A DNA stretch of 22,009 bases from an uncultured Collinsella sp. (GTDB lineage: Bacteria > Actinomycetota > Coriobacteriia > Coriobacteriales > Coriobacteriaceae). The position numbers were made by a program, and so were the translations under genes. Position 1 is the first letter of the stretch. Every line of letters starts with the position of its first letter. The notes under the pieces were generated by a model, which made no database searches, was not told where the DNA came from, and saw only the letters and a program-made list of their open reading frames with translations. Of the stretch, positions 12,916-20,000 are shown piece by piece. The DNA lies in assembly GCA_900556705.1 (NCBI GenBank), contig USPT01000004.1, positions 1-22,009 of the forward strand, read 5' to 3'.

Positions 12916-15267
12916 ATGTTTGATAGCCATGACGACGATCTGTGGGAAGTTCCCTCGATTGATGTGGATGTGACGGTGGAGGAGGCCGTGCCCGTGGAGG
13001 AAGCCGTGCCTGCGGAGGAGGCCGTGCCTGCCCCGGAGCTCTTTGGTGCTGTGCCCGTTGAGTCTGCGGCGACCACCAAGGACGAATCCTCGACCGATGG
13101 CTATGACCAGGCCGCGGCCGAGGCCCCCGAGGACGACGGCTACGACATGGATGGCCTTGACGGCAGACTGCTTGAGCACTTTGCTGGCAAGATCGTGCGT
13201 AAGGACCTGACGGCCCTTATGAAGCGCGGCGCCAACGTGCCCACCTTTGTGCTGGAGTACCTGCTGGGCATGTACTGCTCGACCGATGACGAGGAAGCCG
13301 TGGCAGAGGGCCTGGATCGCATCCGCAGGATCCTCACCGATAACTACGTGCGTCCCGACGAGTCCGAGCGCATTAAGTCCAAGATCCGTGAGCTGGGCCG
13401 TTTTACCATCATCGACAAGGTGACGGCCAAGCTCGACGAGTACAAAGACATCTACGTGGCATCGTTTGCCAATCTGACCATCGAGCCGTTTGTGATGCCG
13501 GCCGAGTACGTGCGCGACTATTCCAAGATTCTGCAGGGTGGTATTTGGTGCATCATGAGCATCGAGTATCGTCACCCCTTGGATGAGGAAGACGAGTTTG
13601 GCATGGAGGTCTTTGGCGATGATGCGCCGCGCCGCGCCAAGGCCAAGCGCAAAAAGCGCGGGCCCGAGGACTCTCCGTTTAGCGTGGCGTCGCTCACGCC
13701 CATCCAGATGCCCAACCTGGACCTGGATGCCATGGTCGAAGAGCGCCAGTATTTCTCGCGCGACGAGTGGCTCAACATGCTGCTGCGCTCCGCTGGCTAT
13801 GAGCCCAGCGAGCTTTCCGAGAAAGAACGTCTGCACTTTATCGAGCGTATGGTGCCGCTCATCGAGCGCAACTACAACCTGTGCGAGCTGGGTCCCCGCG
13901 GTACAGGTAAGAGCCACATCTACAAAGAGGTCTCGCCCTACGCCATTTTGCTTTCGGGCGGCCAGACCACCACGGCCAACCTGTTCGGCCGTATGAACTC
14001 TATGCGAGCCGATCGCGTGGGCCTGGTGGGCCACTGGGATTGCGTGACGTTCGACGAGGTCGCCGGCATGCGCTTTAAGGACACCAACGCCGTGCAGATC
14101 ATGAAGGACTACATGGCGAGCGGCAGCTACGCGCGCGGCCGCGACCAGATTAACGCCGATGCCTCCATGGTCTTTGAGGGCAACATCAACGACACCGTGC
14201 AAAATGTCCTTAAGACCACGCACCTGTTTGATCCGTTCCCGCCGGAGTTTAACAACGATTCGGCCTTCTTTGACCGTATCCACTATTACCTGCCGGGCTG
14301 GGAGATTCCCAAGATGCGCTCGAGCCTGCTGACCGGGCATTATGGCCTGATCACCGACTGCCTGTCGGAGTTTTGCAAGGAGATGCGCCGCAAGGACTTT
14401 ACGCACCATATCGACCGTTACTTCCGCTTTAACAGCGACTTTAACAAGCGCGACGAGATCGCCGTGCGCAAGACCTTTAGCGGCCTTGCCAAGCTGCTGT
14501 TCCCCGACGAGGCCATGGACAAGGACGATGTGCGCTGGCTGTTGGATTACGCCATCGAGGGCCGTCGCCGCGTAAAGGAGCAGCTCAAGATTATGGCGGG
14601 CGTTGAGTTTATCGACGTCAACCTGGGCTATATGGATGCCGACAACCCGCAGGACGTGCACGTGGTGCGCGTGCCCGAGCAGAGCGAAGACACCCTGATT
14701 CCCGACGGGCCGCTGCTGTCCGGTCATGTGTTTGGCGTGGGCAGGTCGCAGGGCGGCGAGGTTGCCGTGTACAAGCTGGAGAACAAGGCCGTTGCCGGCG
14801 AGTGCAAGTTTAAGCACGAGGGCGTGGCCTTTAACAAGCCGGTGCGCGATACGCTGGAGGCCGCGTTCGACAACTTTGTGAACCTGGCGAACCGCGTGGC
14901 GCCGGGCATGCACATTGGCTCCAAGGATTACCTGCTGTTCTACAACGACCTGCAGAGCAAGGGCCTGTCCGAGGAAGTTTCGCTCGCCGAGTTTGTGGGC
15001 CTGTGCTCCGCGGCTTGCAACCGCCCGGTGATGCCCGCGCTGGCGATTCCGGGCATCTTGCGCATGTCGGGCTCTATGGACGAGATCCGCGGGCTCGAGG
15101 ACATTATGCGCGTGGCAAAAAACGCCGGCGCCAAGCGCGTGATTTTGCCGCTGAGCGCTATTGCGGGCCTGCAGAGTGTTTCGTCCGAGATTATTTCGGG
15201 GTTGAGCCCGGTGTTCTACATGGATGGCGATCCCGTCGACGCCGCGAAGAAGGCACTGGATCTGTAG
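12916..15267 (+). CDS. brxL: BREX Lon-like AAA+ protein BrxL
   Basis: BrxL defines BREX type 1. The family has an AAA+ core with a Lon-protease-like C-terminal region. Structural work on a relative describes an MCM-like DNA-binding ring needed for phage restriction but not for host methylation. Visible motifs: GANVPTFVLEYLLG and ENYVRPDE-like NYVRPDESERIKSKIRE near the N-terminus, Walker A GPRGTGKS at 326-333, Walker B VTFDEVAG (D380-E381), then MKDYMASGSYARG, HLFDPFPPEFNNDSAFFDR, and the C-terminal SPVFYMDGDPVDAAKKAL. ATG 12916 is preferred to GTG 12907 because AGGAG (12903-12907) is eight bases before it. That gives 783 residues, longer than usual because of an acidic ~65-residue N-terminal extension with a three-fold (V/A)EEAVP repeat. 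Confidence 0.96.
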   Translation: MFDSHDDDLWEVPSIDVDVTVEEAVPVEEAVPAEEAVPAPELFGAVPVESAATTKDESSTDGYDQAAAEAPEDDGYDMDGLDGRLLEHFAGKIVRKDLTALMKRGANVPTFVLEYLLGMYCSTDDEEAVAEGLDRIRRILTDNYVRPDESERIKSKIRELGRFTIIDKVTAKLDEYKDIYVASFANLTIEPFVMPAEYVRDYSKILQGGIWCIMSIEYRHPLDEEDEFGMEVFGDDAPRRAKAKRKKRGPEDSPFSVASLTPIQMPNLDLDAMVEERQYFSRDEWLNMLLRSAGYEPSELSEKERLHFIERMVPLIERNYNLCELGPRGTGKSHIYKEVSPYAILLSGGQTTTANLFGRMNSMRADRVGLVGHWDCVTFDEVAGMRFKDTNAVQIMKDYMASGSYARGRDQINADASMVFEGNINDTVQNVLKTTHLFDPFPPEFNNDSAFFDRIHYYLPGWEIPKMRSSLLTGHYGLITDCLSEFCKEMRRKDFTHHIDRYFRFNSDFNKRDEIAVRKTFSGLAKLLFPDEAMDKDDVRWLLDYAIEGRRRVKEQLKIMAGVEFIDVNLGYMDADNPQDVHVVRVPEQSEDTLIPDGPLLSGHVFGVGRSQGGEVAVYKLENKAVAGECKFKHEGVAFNKPVRDTLEAAFDNFVNLANRVAPGMHIGSKDYLLFYNDLQSKGLSEEVSLAEFVGLCSAACNRPVMPALAIPGILRMSGSMDEIRGLEDIMRVAKNAGAKRVILPLSAIAGLQSVSSEIISGLSPVFYMDGDPVDAAKKALDL
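12976..13029 (+). repeat. 18-bp tandem repeat x3 in brxL
   Basis: Three adjacent 18-base units beginning at 12976, 12994 and 13012 encode VEEAVP, VEEAVP and AEEAVP. They differ by three substitutions at most. The unit is a multiple of three, so copy-number change would alter the length of the disordered acidic N-terminus of BrxL without breaking the frame. Confidence 0.85.
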
Positions 15268-15342
15268 AAGTGCGGGCGAGCAGGCTTGCGTGCGCGTGGG
15301 CCCGCGGGCGTGTTGGTGCGTAGTGCGTGAGGAGGCCTTGCC

Positions 15343-16707
15343 ATGGCGGGCGAGCGTTCTGTTGGCGAGCTGCTCGACGAGCTGTTTGGCTTTGAATCGG
15401 TAGCCAAGCGTCAGACGGCGCTTGAACAGTACGATCGCGGGGAGCTGGTGCGCAAAGCGCGCTCCCGCGAGCTGTTGGGTGTGCTTAGGGGTGTCGAGGC
15501 TGCCGAGCACGCTGCGCGCGAGTCTGCCGTGCGGGCTGTTGACGGGTATGTTCGCCGTGTTGAGGGCGCCGCGATTGCACGCGCTCGCAAGCAGGCGGGC
15601 ATTGTTGGACCGCTACGGATGGAGCGCCGCTATGCTGCCTTTTTGTGCATGGAGGACAAGGCCGAGCTGCTGGCCCGTTTGGAGCAGACGCTTGCGTTTA
15701 TCGAGGTAAAGCTGCGCGCCAATACGGTGGACAGGGTTCGTGCGGCGTACGATGCTGCGGGGGCTATGGTGCTGCAGGACGTGGCGCGTCTGAGTGACGT
15801 GCGCGTTGTGGATGCCGTGCCTTTGGATGCCGACCTGCTGTGTACGCAGCTGGAGCAGTTGCGTTGTGCCGCCGATGCGACGGACCTTGCGGGCATGATC
15901 ACAGCGACGTTTGAGTCTGAGCTGAGTGCGACAGGCCCGCAGCGCGCTGACGGGTTTACGGGCGATTTAGCTGGCGATGTAGCTGGTGACGTGGCGTTGG
16001 AGCGCGAGCTTACGAACGTGCGCGGCGCAGCGCAGCGAGCGCGCTTGGCGGCGCAGGCGTATCGGGCCGAGCGCGCCGCCCGCGTTGCGGGGAGTGCGGT
16101 GGAGCCTTCGGGGCTGCCGAAGCCTGCGTGCGTTGCGTGCGAGATGGCGTGTGATACCGGAGAACTTTCCGAGTTGCTCGCTCAGGTTAAGAAGTCGTTT
16201 GAGACCTACCGTCGCGTTGTTGCCGACGGCGGGTTGTTCTGCGCGTTTGGCACGGGCTCGCCGCACGGCATTTGTTGTGGCACGAGCTATTTGGACTACG
16301 ATTCTCGGCTTGATGAGGACGTGCTGGTGGGCGAGTACGATGGTGCAACCAGGCATGCTGTTCGGCGTGAGGTTGCGATTCCCGAGCTGGTGGATGAGGC
16401 TTCTGCCGAGGGCGGCGATTCGCTCAAGGTTGCCGTGGCGCGCATGCGCGAGTTTAACGGGCGTCGCTACGATGGTGTGCTGGATGAGGATCCTACGCGC
16501 CATGTGAATACGTTTTGGTATGGACTCAAAAAGCTCAGCCAGTATTGCGAGGCCGCCGTGCGTGTAGATGAGCGTGCTTGGGATTGCTTTATCGATAAGG
16601 TGCAGTATGCCTACGATGAGCCCGTGGGGCGCCTGGCCACGCAGATGGACGACAAGCAGGTTGCGGCTTTTATTGCTGCTGTGGATGAGCTTGGCGCTGC
16701 TGAGTAG
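15343..16707 (+). CDS. unknown BREX-linked protein (454 aa)
   Basis: I do not recognise this protein. It is soluble, has no signal peptide or membrane segment, and is Ala/Arg/Glu-rich and probably helical over the first 250 residues. GDLAGDVAGDVA at 207-218 is an in-frame 12-base tandem repeat (15961-15996). Two cysteine-rich patches follow: CVACEMAC and CAFGTGSPHGICCG, the first spaced like a metal site (C-x2-C-x3-C). The C-terminal half (SYLDYDSRLDEDVLVGEYDG, NTFWYGLKKLSQYCE) looks like a folded domain. ATG 15343 has GAGGAGG at 15329-15335. It follows brxL by 75 bases in the same direction and precedes the 80-aa gene by 28, so it is probably the distal part of the BREX operon and an accessory or regulatory component. 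Confidence 0.7.
   Translation: MAGERSVGELLDELFGFESVAKRQTALEQYDRGELVRKARSRELLGVLRGVEAAEHAARESAVRAVDGYVRRVEGAAIARARKQAGIVGPLRMERRYAAFLCMEDKAELLARLEQTLAFIEVKLRANTVDRVRAAYDAAGAMVLQDVARLSDVRVVDAVPLDADLLCTQLEQLRCAADATDLAGMITATFESELSATGPQRADGFTGDLAGDVAGDVALERELTNVRGAAQRARLAAQAYRAERAARVAGSAVEPSGLPKPACVACEMACDTGELSELLAQVKKSFETYRRVVADGGLFCAFGTGSPHGICCGTSYLDYDSRLDEDVLVGEYDGATRHAVRREVAIPELVDEASAEGGDSLKVAVARMREFNGRRYDGVLDEDPTRHVNTFWYGLKKLSQYCEAAVRVDERAWDCFIDKVQYAYDEPVGRLATQMDDKQVAAFIAAVDELGAAE
15961..15996 (+). repeat. 12-bp tandem repeat x3 in the 454-aa gene
   Basis: Three 12-base units (GGCGATTTAGCT, GGCGATGTAGCT, GGTGACGTGGCG) encode GDLA, GDVA, GDVA. They are in frame and form a likely flexible linker between the helical N-terminal region and the cysteine-containing C-terminal half. 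Confidence 0.75.
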
Positions 16708-16735
16708 GGGTCCTGGCCTGGTAGGAGGTTTCACC

Positions 16736-16978
16736 ATGAAGATCGAAGTTGATGTAGACCAGCTACGCGAGAACCTGCTCGATCGCGCTGGGAGCGCGGC
16801 GGGCGTGGGCTTTCCCGCTGCCATGCTCGACGTAGTGGATATCGAGGACGAGTCGCCCCAAGAGCTCCTGGCCCGAGCCGAGCGCGAAGGCCTCGACCTC
16901 CGCGACTTTGCCGTCGATGACGACTGCGGAGCGTCTGACGACTGGTGGCCCCGGGTCAGTTCATCCTTTTCTTCCTGA
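16736..16978 (+). CDS. small acidic protein (80 aa), end of BREX operon
   Basis: An 80-residue acidic protein starting MKIEVDVDQLRENLLDRAGSAAG, followed by GFPAAMLDVVDIEDESPQELLARAEREGLDLRDFAV. A strong GGTAGGAGG Shine-Dalgarno at 16720-16728 lies seven bases before ATG 16736, which is good evidence for translation. I have the impression that short proteins of this MKIE(V/I)D...GFPAAM...GLDLRDFAV build are common hypothetical proteins in gut Firmicutes and Actinobacteria, but I cannot name a function. Its last 23 bases overlap the 3' end of the converging DUF3800 gene, and the tail WWPRVSSSFSS may simply reflect that overlap. No terminator lies between the two transcription units. Confidence 0.7.
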   Translation: MKIEVDVDQLRENLLDRAGSAAGVGFPAAMLDVVDIEDESPQELLARAEREGLDLRDFAVDDDCGASDDWWPRVSSSFSS

Positions 16979-17633
16979 GATATAAGAGAAATCCCTTTTT
17001 GAACGTCCTTCGGGTTCCAAAAAATAGCCGATCGGTCTTTGTATCTTCCTTGCTGTCAAACTTGATAGCCGTTAGCTCGATCGTACAGATGTAGTCAGCA
17101 ACTTGGAATAGCCGGTAGGCTCGTGGTGTGGCTTCTCGGTATACGATGACATCCCTTGCTAGAACGTACTCAAGCGCAGAATGAATGACCTCCGTTACAA
17201 TCGGTTGGCCGTTGTCGTAGTAAATCTTAACGGTGTCGTATCGCTGGAAGAATTCCAGATGGTCGAAAAGTTCAACTGTGAGGTCTCGCCTCATTCTCTC
17301 CGCGAGACCGTTTTGATTGCCGGCGAATTCGCTCATTCGGTATTGCAGACAGAGATAGCGTATGGGGAGATGCTGAATGAACGCGCGAAATGCGCTCAAC
17401 ATGTGCCTTCGCTGCTCCTTGGGAAGATCTTTGTAGTCGCCGTTTCCATTCAGTAGGGGTCCTGCATGAAAAGGCGTATTGGGAAGCGAGGACTGCGACA
17501 GGGCGCGCTCGTAGCGGTCAATGCGTTCAACGATTGCATCGTTTTGATCGTGAAAAACGAGGGTGACGAGGTAGTAGTTGGAGACGCCTCCGAGGTCGCC
17601 AGATTCGTCAACAAAGACGGAGAGTTCGCTCAT
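16956..17633 (-). CDS. DUF3800 domain protein
   Basis: A 225-residue DUF3800 protein. This family is widespread in phages, mobile elements and defence islands, has RNase H-like features, and has no settled function. The signature FVDESGD is at residues 7-13. Further acidic motifs typical of the family are the YYDNGQP segment and the FQVADYIC segment near the C-terminus, consistent with a metal-dependent nuclease-like site. ATG 17633 is chosen over one seven codons upstream because TGGAGG lies six or seven bases before it and the upstream ATG would overlap this Shine-Dalgarno. Its leader carries a small RNA with its own promoter and terminator ending about 20 bases before the start, so expression probably needs read-through. 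The lysine/arginine-rich C-terminus could contact nucleic acid. Confidence 0.88.
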   Translation of the reverse strand: MSELSVFVDESGDLGGVSNYYLVTLVFHDQNDAIVERIDRYERALSQSSLPNTPFHAGPLLNGNGDYKDLPKEQRRHMLSAFRAFIQHLPIRYLCLQYRMSEFAGNQNGLAERMRRDLTVELFDHLEFFQRYDTVKIYYDNGQPIVTEVIHSALEYVLARDVIVYREATPRAYRLFQVADYICTIELTAIKFDSKEDTKTDRLFFGTRRTFKKGFLLYLRKKRMN

Positions 17634-17636
17634 GAT

Positions 17637-17692
17637 GGGCCTCCATTTTTGCAAAAAAATGCCGGGGGTAAGACCCCGGCTCTTGGAGGCCC
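17637..17692 (-). promoter_or_regulatory. Shine-Dalgarno / anti-Shine-Dalgarno pairing around a terminator
   Basis: On the minus strand the DUF3800 ribosome-binding site reads TGGAGGCCC (plus-strand positions 17637-17645). The small RNA just upstream holds the exact complement GGGCCTCCA (17684-17692). In a read-through transcript these nine bases could pair, enclosing the terminator hairpin at 17661-17680 and hiding the ribosome-binding site. This suggests two layers of control: transcription termination and translation block. Confidence 0.55.
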
Positions 17693-17709
17693 CTCTTTTG
17701 GAGGGAACC
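17653..17709 (-). ncRNA. DUF3800-associated small RNA, copy 1 (leader)
   Basis: Two stem-loops, read on the minus strand: CCCTC-N5-GAGGG, then after the conserved segment GCCTCCAAGA a terminator stem GCCGGGG/CCCCGGC (17661-17680) followed by seven Ts. With its promoter it forms a transcript of roughly 57 bases. It matches copies 2 and 3 over about 75 bases, including the -10 box. Structured RNA motifs next to DUF3800 genes (the 'DUF3800' RNA motifs found by comparative genomics) are known as a class. Whether this is one of the published types needs a covariance-model search. Confidence 0.72.
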
Positions 17710-17715
17710 GTATTC

Positions 17716-17745
17716 TTTATACCATGAGATAAGGGGTGCTTTCAA
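17716..17745 (-). promoter_or_regulatory. promoter of small RNA copy 1
   Basis: On the minus strand: -35 TTGAAA (17740-17745), 18-base spacer, -10 TATAAA (17716-17721). Both boxes recur before copy 2. The predicted start lies about seven bases downstream of the -10 box, just before the first stem-loop. Confidence 0.65.
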
Positions 17746-17886
17746 GTAATATTATAATAAGCAAACATATGTTCGTCAAACTACCTGCGAAAAGTCCTTA
17801 GCCGTCCAGAGGTGGGTAGAGCGGCTCGTAAATTGCTGACGCAATGGGCCGGCGTTTTCCCGAGAAGTATTTAGTCTTGACTCGCA
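17731..17886. other. spacer between small RNA copies 1 and 2
   Basis: This holds the -35 box of copy 1, an AT-rich stretch (ATATTATAATAAG) and a perfect palindrome AACATATGTT at 17764-17773. I see no ORF with a ribosome-binding site. A GGTGGGTAGAGC stretch resembles a tRNA D-arm but nothing else of a tRNA is present. Confidence 0.4.
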
Positions 17887-17887
17887 T

Positions 17888-17943
17888 AAAAAATGCCGGG
17901 GGACATCCCCCGGCTCTTGGAGGTCCCTTTATTCGAGGGTACC
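17888..17943 (-). ncRNA. DUF3800-associated small RNA, copy 2
   Basis: The same architecture as copy 1, about 235 bases further upstream of DUF3800 and on the same strand: first stem-loop CCCT...AGGG, conserved CCTCCAAGAG, terminator stem GCCGGGGG/CCCCCGGC (17895-17914) and a run of six Ts. Differences from copy 1 in the first stem keep pairing possible on both sides, which is what selection on RNA structure looks like. Confidence 0.72.
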
Positions 17944-17949
17944 GATTTC

Positions 17950-17978
17950 TTTATAGCATGAGATCGGACGGCTTTCAA
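17950..17978 (-). promoter_or_regulatory. promoter of small RNA copy 2
   Basis: On the minus strand: -35 TTGAAA (17973-17978), exactly 17 bases of spacer, -10 TATAAA (17950-17955). This is one of the best promoters in the window. The spacer also shares the CTCATG segment with that of copy 1. Confidence 0.7.
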
Positions 17979-18054
17979 ATGGCGCCATGTGGATGGGATG
18001 GGATGGCGCGCCTGATAAAGCCCTCAATGAATGGCATCTAACTAGTGTTCGTGA

Positions 18055-18122
18055 TATAAAGAAATCGGTCATCTCAAAAGAGAGGGCTTCCAAGTGCTGG
18101 GGACGTTTTCCCCGGCTTTTTT
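18055..18122 (+). ncRNA. DUF3800-associated small RNA, copy 3 (opposite strand), with -10 box
   Basis: This copy is in the opposite orientation. -10 TATAAA is at 18055-18060, and the bases after it (GAAATCGGT) are identical to copy 2. The first stem is TCTC-AAAA-GAGA, the conserved segment GGCTTCCAAG is at 18085-18094, and the terminator stem GCTGGGGA/TCCCCGGC (18096-18116) is followed by six Ts. No good -35 box is seen, so it may be weakly expressed or need an activator. No DUF3800 gene follows on this strand. The RNA proper probably starts near 18067. Confidence 0.65.
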
Positions 18123-18153
18123 CATTTCGGTGTCAATTCAAATGTTTTTCAAC

Positions 18154-18249
18154 CCATCCCCTCAATAACTTGCGGTGAAATAGGGACTGAAATGGCTGTT
18201 CAGAAGCCTATTCAATCCCTATTTCACCGCAACTTATGGGTGGGGATGG
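18154..18249. repeat. 96-bp long imperfect inverted repeat
   Basis: The core arms TTGCGGTGAAATAGGGA (18170-18186) and TCCCTATTTCACCGCAA (18216-18232) are perfect over 17 bp. Complementarity continues inward (TGAAATGGCT/AGCCTATTCA with two mismatches) and outward to CCATCCCC (18154-18161) and GGGGATGG (18242-18249). The whole element ends exactly at the antiporter stop codon. With no T tract it is not a classic terminator. A miniature mobile element, or a fold-back structure separating converging transcripts, are the likely readings. Confidence 0.65.
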
Positions 18250-19851
18250 CTACGACGCCAGTGTGGCGATGACGGCTTCGTCGCCGGCGTATATGAGGGT
18301 GTTGCCGTCGGGGATGATCGTCTGGCCGTCGCGTTTGAGCATCACGACGATAAAGGGATGCTTGCCTTGCGGCACATCGCGAAGACGCTGGCCGGCCAGG
18401 CGACCGTGGGGGGTTACGGTGACCTCGCGCAGCGTAACCTCGGCACGCTCTTCAAACGTAGGCGCGGCCATAACCAGCAGATCGCCTTCCTGGATCACGG
18501 TATCGCCGTTGGGCAGCACCGGATGGGCGCCGTCACGCAGCACCAAGACCACCAGCATGTCCGTTGCGCTGCCAATGTCGGCGAGCGAGCGTCCGGCAAA
18601 CGGATGTCCAGCGCCCACCTTGAGCTTTACAAATGACATGCCGTCCTCGTCGCGGTAGTCGTTAAAGGTGCGGCGCACGTCGCCGGTCGCATCGATCATA
18701 TCGAGCTTCTTCGCCACCGTCGGCAGCAGCGAGCCCTGCACCACAATGCTCGACACGGCAATCACAAACACCAGGTCAAACAGGTCGTGACCGCCGGGGA
18801 CACCGGCCACTACGGCAAAGAGGCTAAATACGACCGAAGCCGCGCCGCGCAGACCCGCCCAGCTTACGAGCGCAACCTGGCGAGGGTTCGTCCTAAACGG
18901 CGCCAGCAGCATGCCCACGGCGATGGGGCGGCTCACGAAGAGCATAAACGCCATGAGCGCCAGGCCCGGTAGCAGCATTTGCGGCAGGCGTGCGGGTGTA
19001 ACGAGCAGGCCCAGCAAAAAGAAGATGGTCATCTCGGCCATCTCGGTGAGGGTGTCAAAGAAGTGCGCCATCTCGACTTTGCCGGTGATGTCGCTGGCAC
19101 CCAGCACAATGCCGGCCAGGTATACAGCCAAAAAGCCGTTGCCGCCCAGATAGCTTGGTAACGCGTAGGCGACGATCGCCACGGCGAACAAAAAGATGGT
19201 CTGCGCGCCTTCGGCCGTTGCGTGCGCGCGTTCAATCAGGCGGCCCGCCGCCCAGCCGATGGCAAGGCCTAGACCCACGCCCAGGATAATCTGCTTGGCC
19301 AGCAGTGCGGGAATGTTGATGTCGCCGCCGGACGCGAGTGTGGCGAGCACGGCGGTGAGCATGTAGGCGACGGGGTCGTTGGAGCCCGATTCGACCTCGA
19401 GCAGCGAGTCGGTGCCGCCCCTCAGCGAAAGACTGTGCTCGCGCAGCACGCTAAAGACGCTGGCCGCATCGGTCGACGCCACGACCGATCCCAGCAGCAG
19501 GCCGCCGATCCAGTCGAAGCCCAGCATAAAGTGGGCGAACACGCCGGTGATGCCTGCGGTGATGACGACGCCGAGCGTGCTCAGCAGCACCGCCGGCGTG
19601 GCGACGGGCTTGGCGCGGTCGATATTGGTGTTAAAGCCGCCGTAGAACATGATGAACAGCAGCGCCGTGCTGCAGACGGTTTCGGTGAGCGCGTAGTCGC
19701 TAAAGTCGATGTGCGCCGGGCCGTTGACGCCCAACAGCATGCCGAGCGCGATAAAGATGAGCAGGGTGGGGAAGGGGAGTTTTTTGCCGACGGGTTTGAT
19801 GGTCAGGCACAGAATAATAACGAGGCCGATAAAAAGAAGGATCTGGTTCAT
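18250..19851 (-). CDS. K+/H+ antiporter with two RCK_C (TrkA_C) domains, CvrA/NhaP2 type
   Basis: A 533-residue inner-membrane cation/proton antiporter of the CPA1 family. It exchanges K+ (or Na+) for H+ to control cell pH and volume. About 12 hydrophobic segments fill residues 1-390. The ion-binding acidic motifs are STDAA (126-130) and ESGSNDP (154-160). Two cytoplasmic TrkA_C-like domains follow (about 406-472 and 473-533), each with the LPNGDT/IPDGNT and 'GD.(A/L)V' pattern, which in relatives sense nucleotides such as c-di-AMP or NAD(H). ATG 19851 has AGGAG about 12 bases upstream, somewhat far. The gene is divergent from the phosphatase gene and looks like ordinary chromosomal content marking the end of the defence island. 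Confidence 0.9.
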   Translation of the reverse strand: MNQILLFIGLVIILCLTIKPVGKKLPFPTLLIFIALGMLLGVNGPAHIDFSDYALTETVCSTALLFIMFYGGFNTNIDRAKPVATPAVLLSTLGVVITAGITGVFAHFMLGFDWIGGLLLGSVVASTDAASVFSVLREHSLSLRGGTDSLLEVESGSNDPVAYMLTAVLATLASGGDINIPALLAKQIILGVGLGLAIGWAAGRLIERAHATAEGAQTIFLFAVAIVAYALPSYLGGNGFLAVYLAGIVLGASDITGKVEMAHFFDTLTEMAEMTIFFLLGLLVTPARLPQMLLPGLALMAFMLFVSRPIAVGMLLAPFRTNPRQVALVSWAGLRGAASVVFSLFAVVAGVPGGHDLFDLVFVIAVSSIVVQGSLLPTVAKKLDMIDATGDVRRTFNDYRDEDGMSFVKLKVGAGHPFAGRSLADIGSATDMLVVLVLRDGAHPVLPNGDTVIQEGDLLVMAAPTFEERAEVTLREVTVTPHGRLAGQRLRDVPQGKHPFIVVMLKRDGQTIIPDGNTLIYAGDEAVIATLAS

Positions 19852-19965
19852 GGATGGTGTCCGCTCCTGGGTGGTTGGCGTGGCACGGTCAGTTGTCTGC
19901 GGTTATTTGTACCCAAAGATGGTGGGTTTATGGGGTTGGATTGCGGGCGTGCGCGATATCGTCAT

Positions 19966-19980
19966 AGACGGCTGCCGTCT
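19966..19980. promoter_or_regulatory. palindrome AGACGGC-T-GCCGTCT
   Basis: Perfect 7-bp arms around one base, in the 253-base gap between the divergent antiporter and phosphatase genes. The position fits an operator for either gene. It could also be a small hairpin in a long leader of the antiporter transcript. Confidence 0.35.
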
Positions 19981-20000
19981 TTGCCTCTGCTCGGAAACCC

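Noticed and set aside
12901..15510. Long open frame (869 codons) on the minus strand opposite brxL
   Set aside because: Its product is rich in His, Gln, Val and Leu without recognisable domains. It mirrors a gene with strongly biased codon use, which removes stops on the complement. brxL on the plus strand matches its family throughout.
754..16978. Other PglX/PglZ-type systems (BREX type 2/Pgl, DISARM)
   Set aside because: The set brxA, brxB, brxC, pglX, pglZ and Lon-like brxL in this order is type 1. There is no PglW kinase, no BrxD/BrxHI and no DrmA/DrmB-like helicase.
17805..17860. tRNA-like stretch (GGTGGGTAGAGCGG)
   Set aside because: Only a D-arm-like piece is present. There is no anticodon arm, TTCGAAT-type T loop or acceptor stem, so neither a tRNA nor an att site can be supported.
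17661..18122. CRISPR array, suggested by repeated hairpins near defence genes
   Set aside because: Only three copies, in two orientations, each with promoter and terminator, at irregular spacing and with no cas genes.
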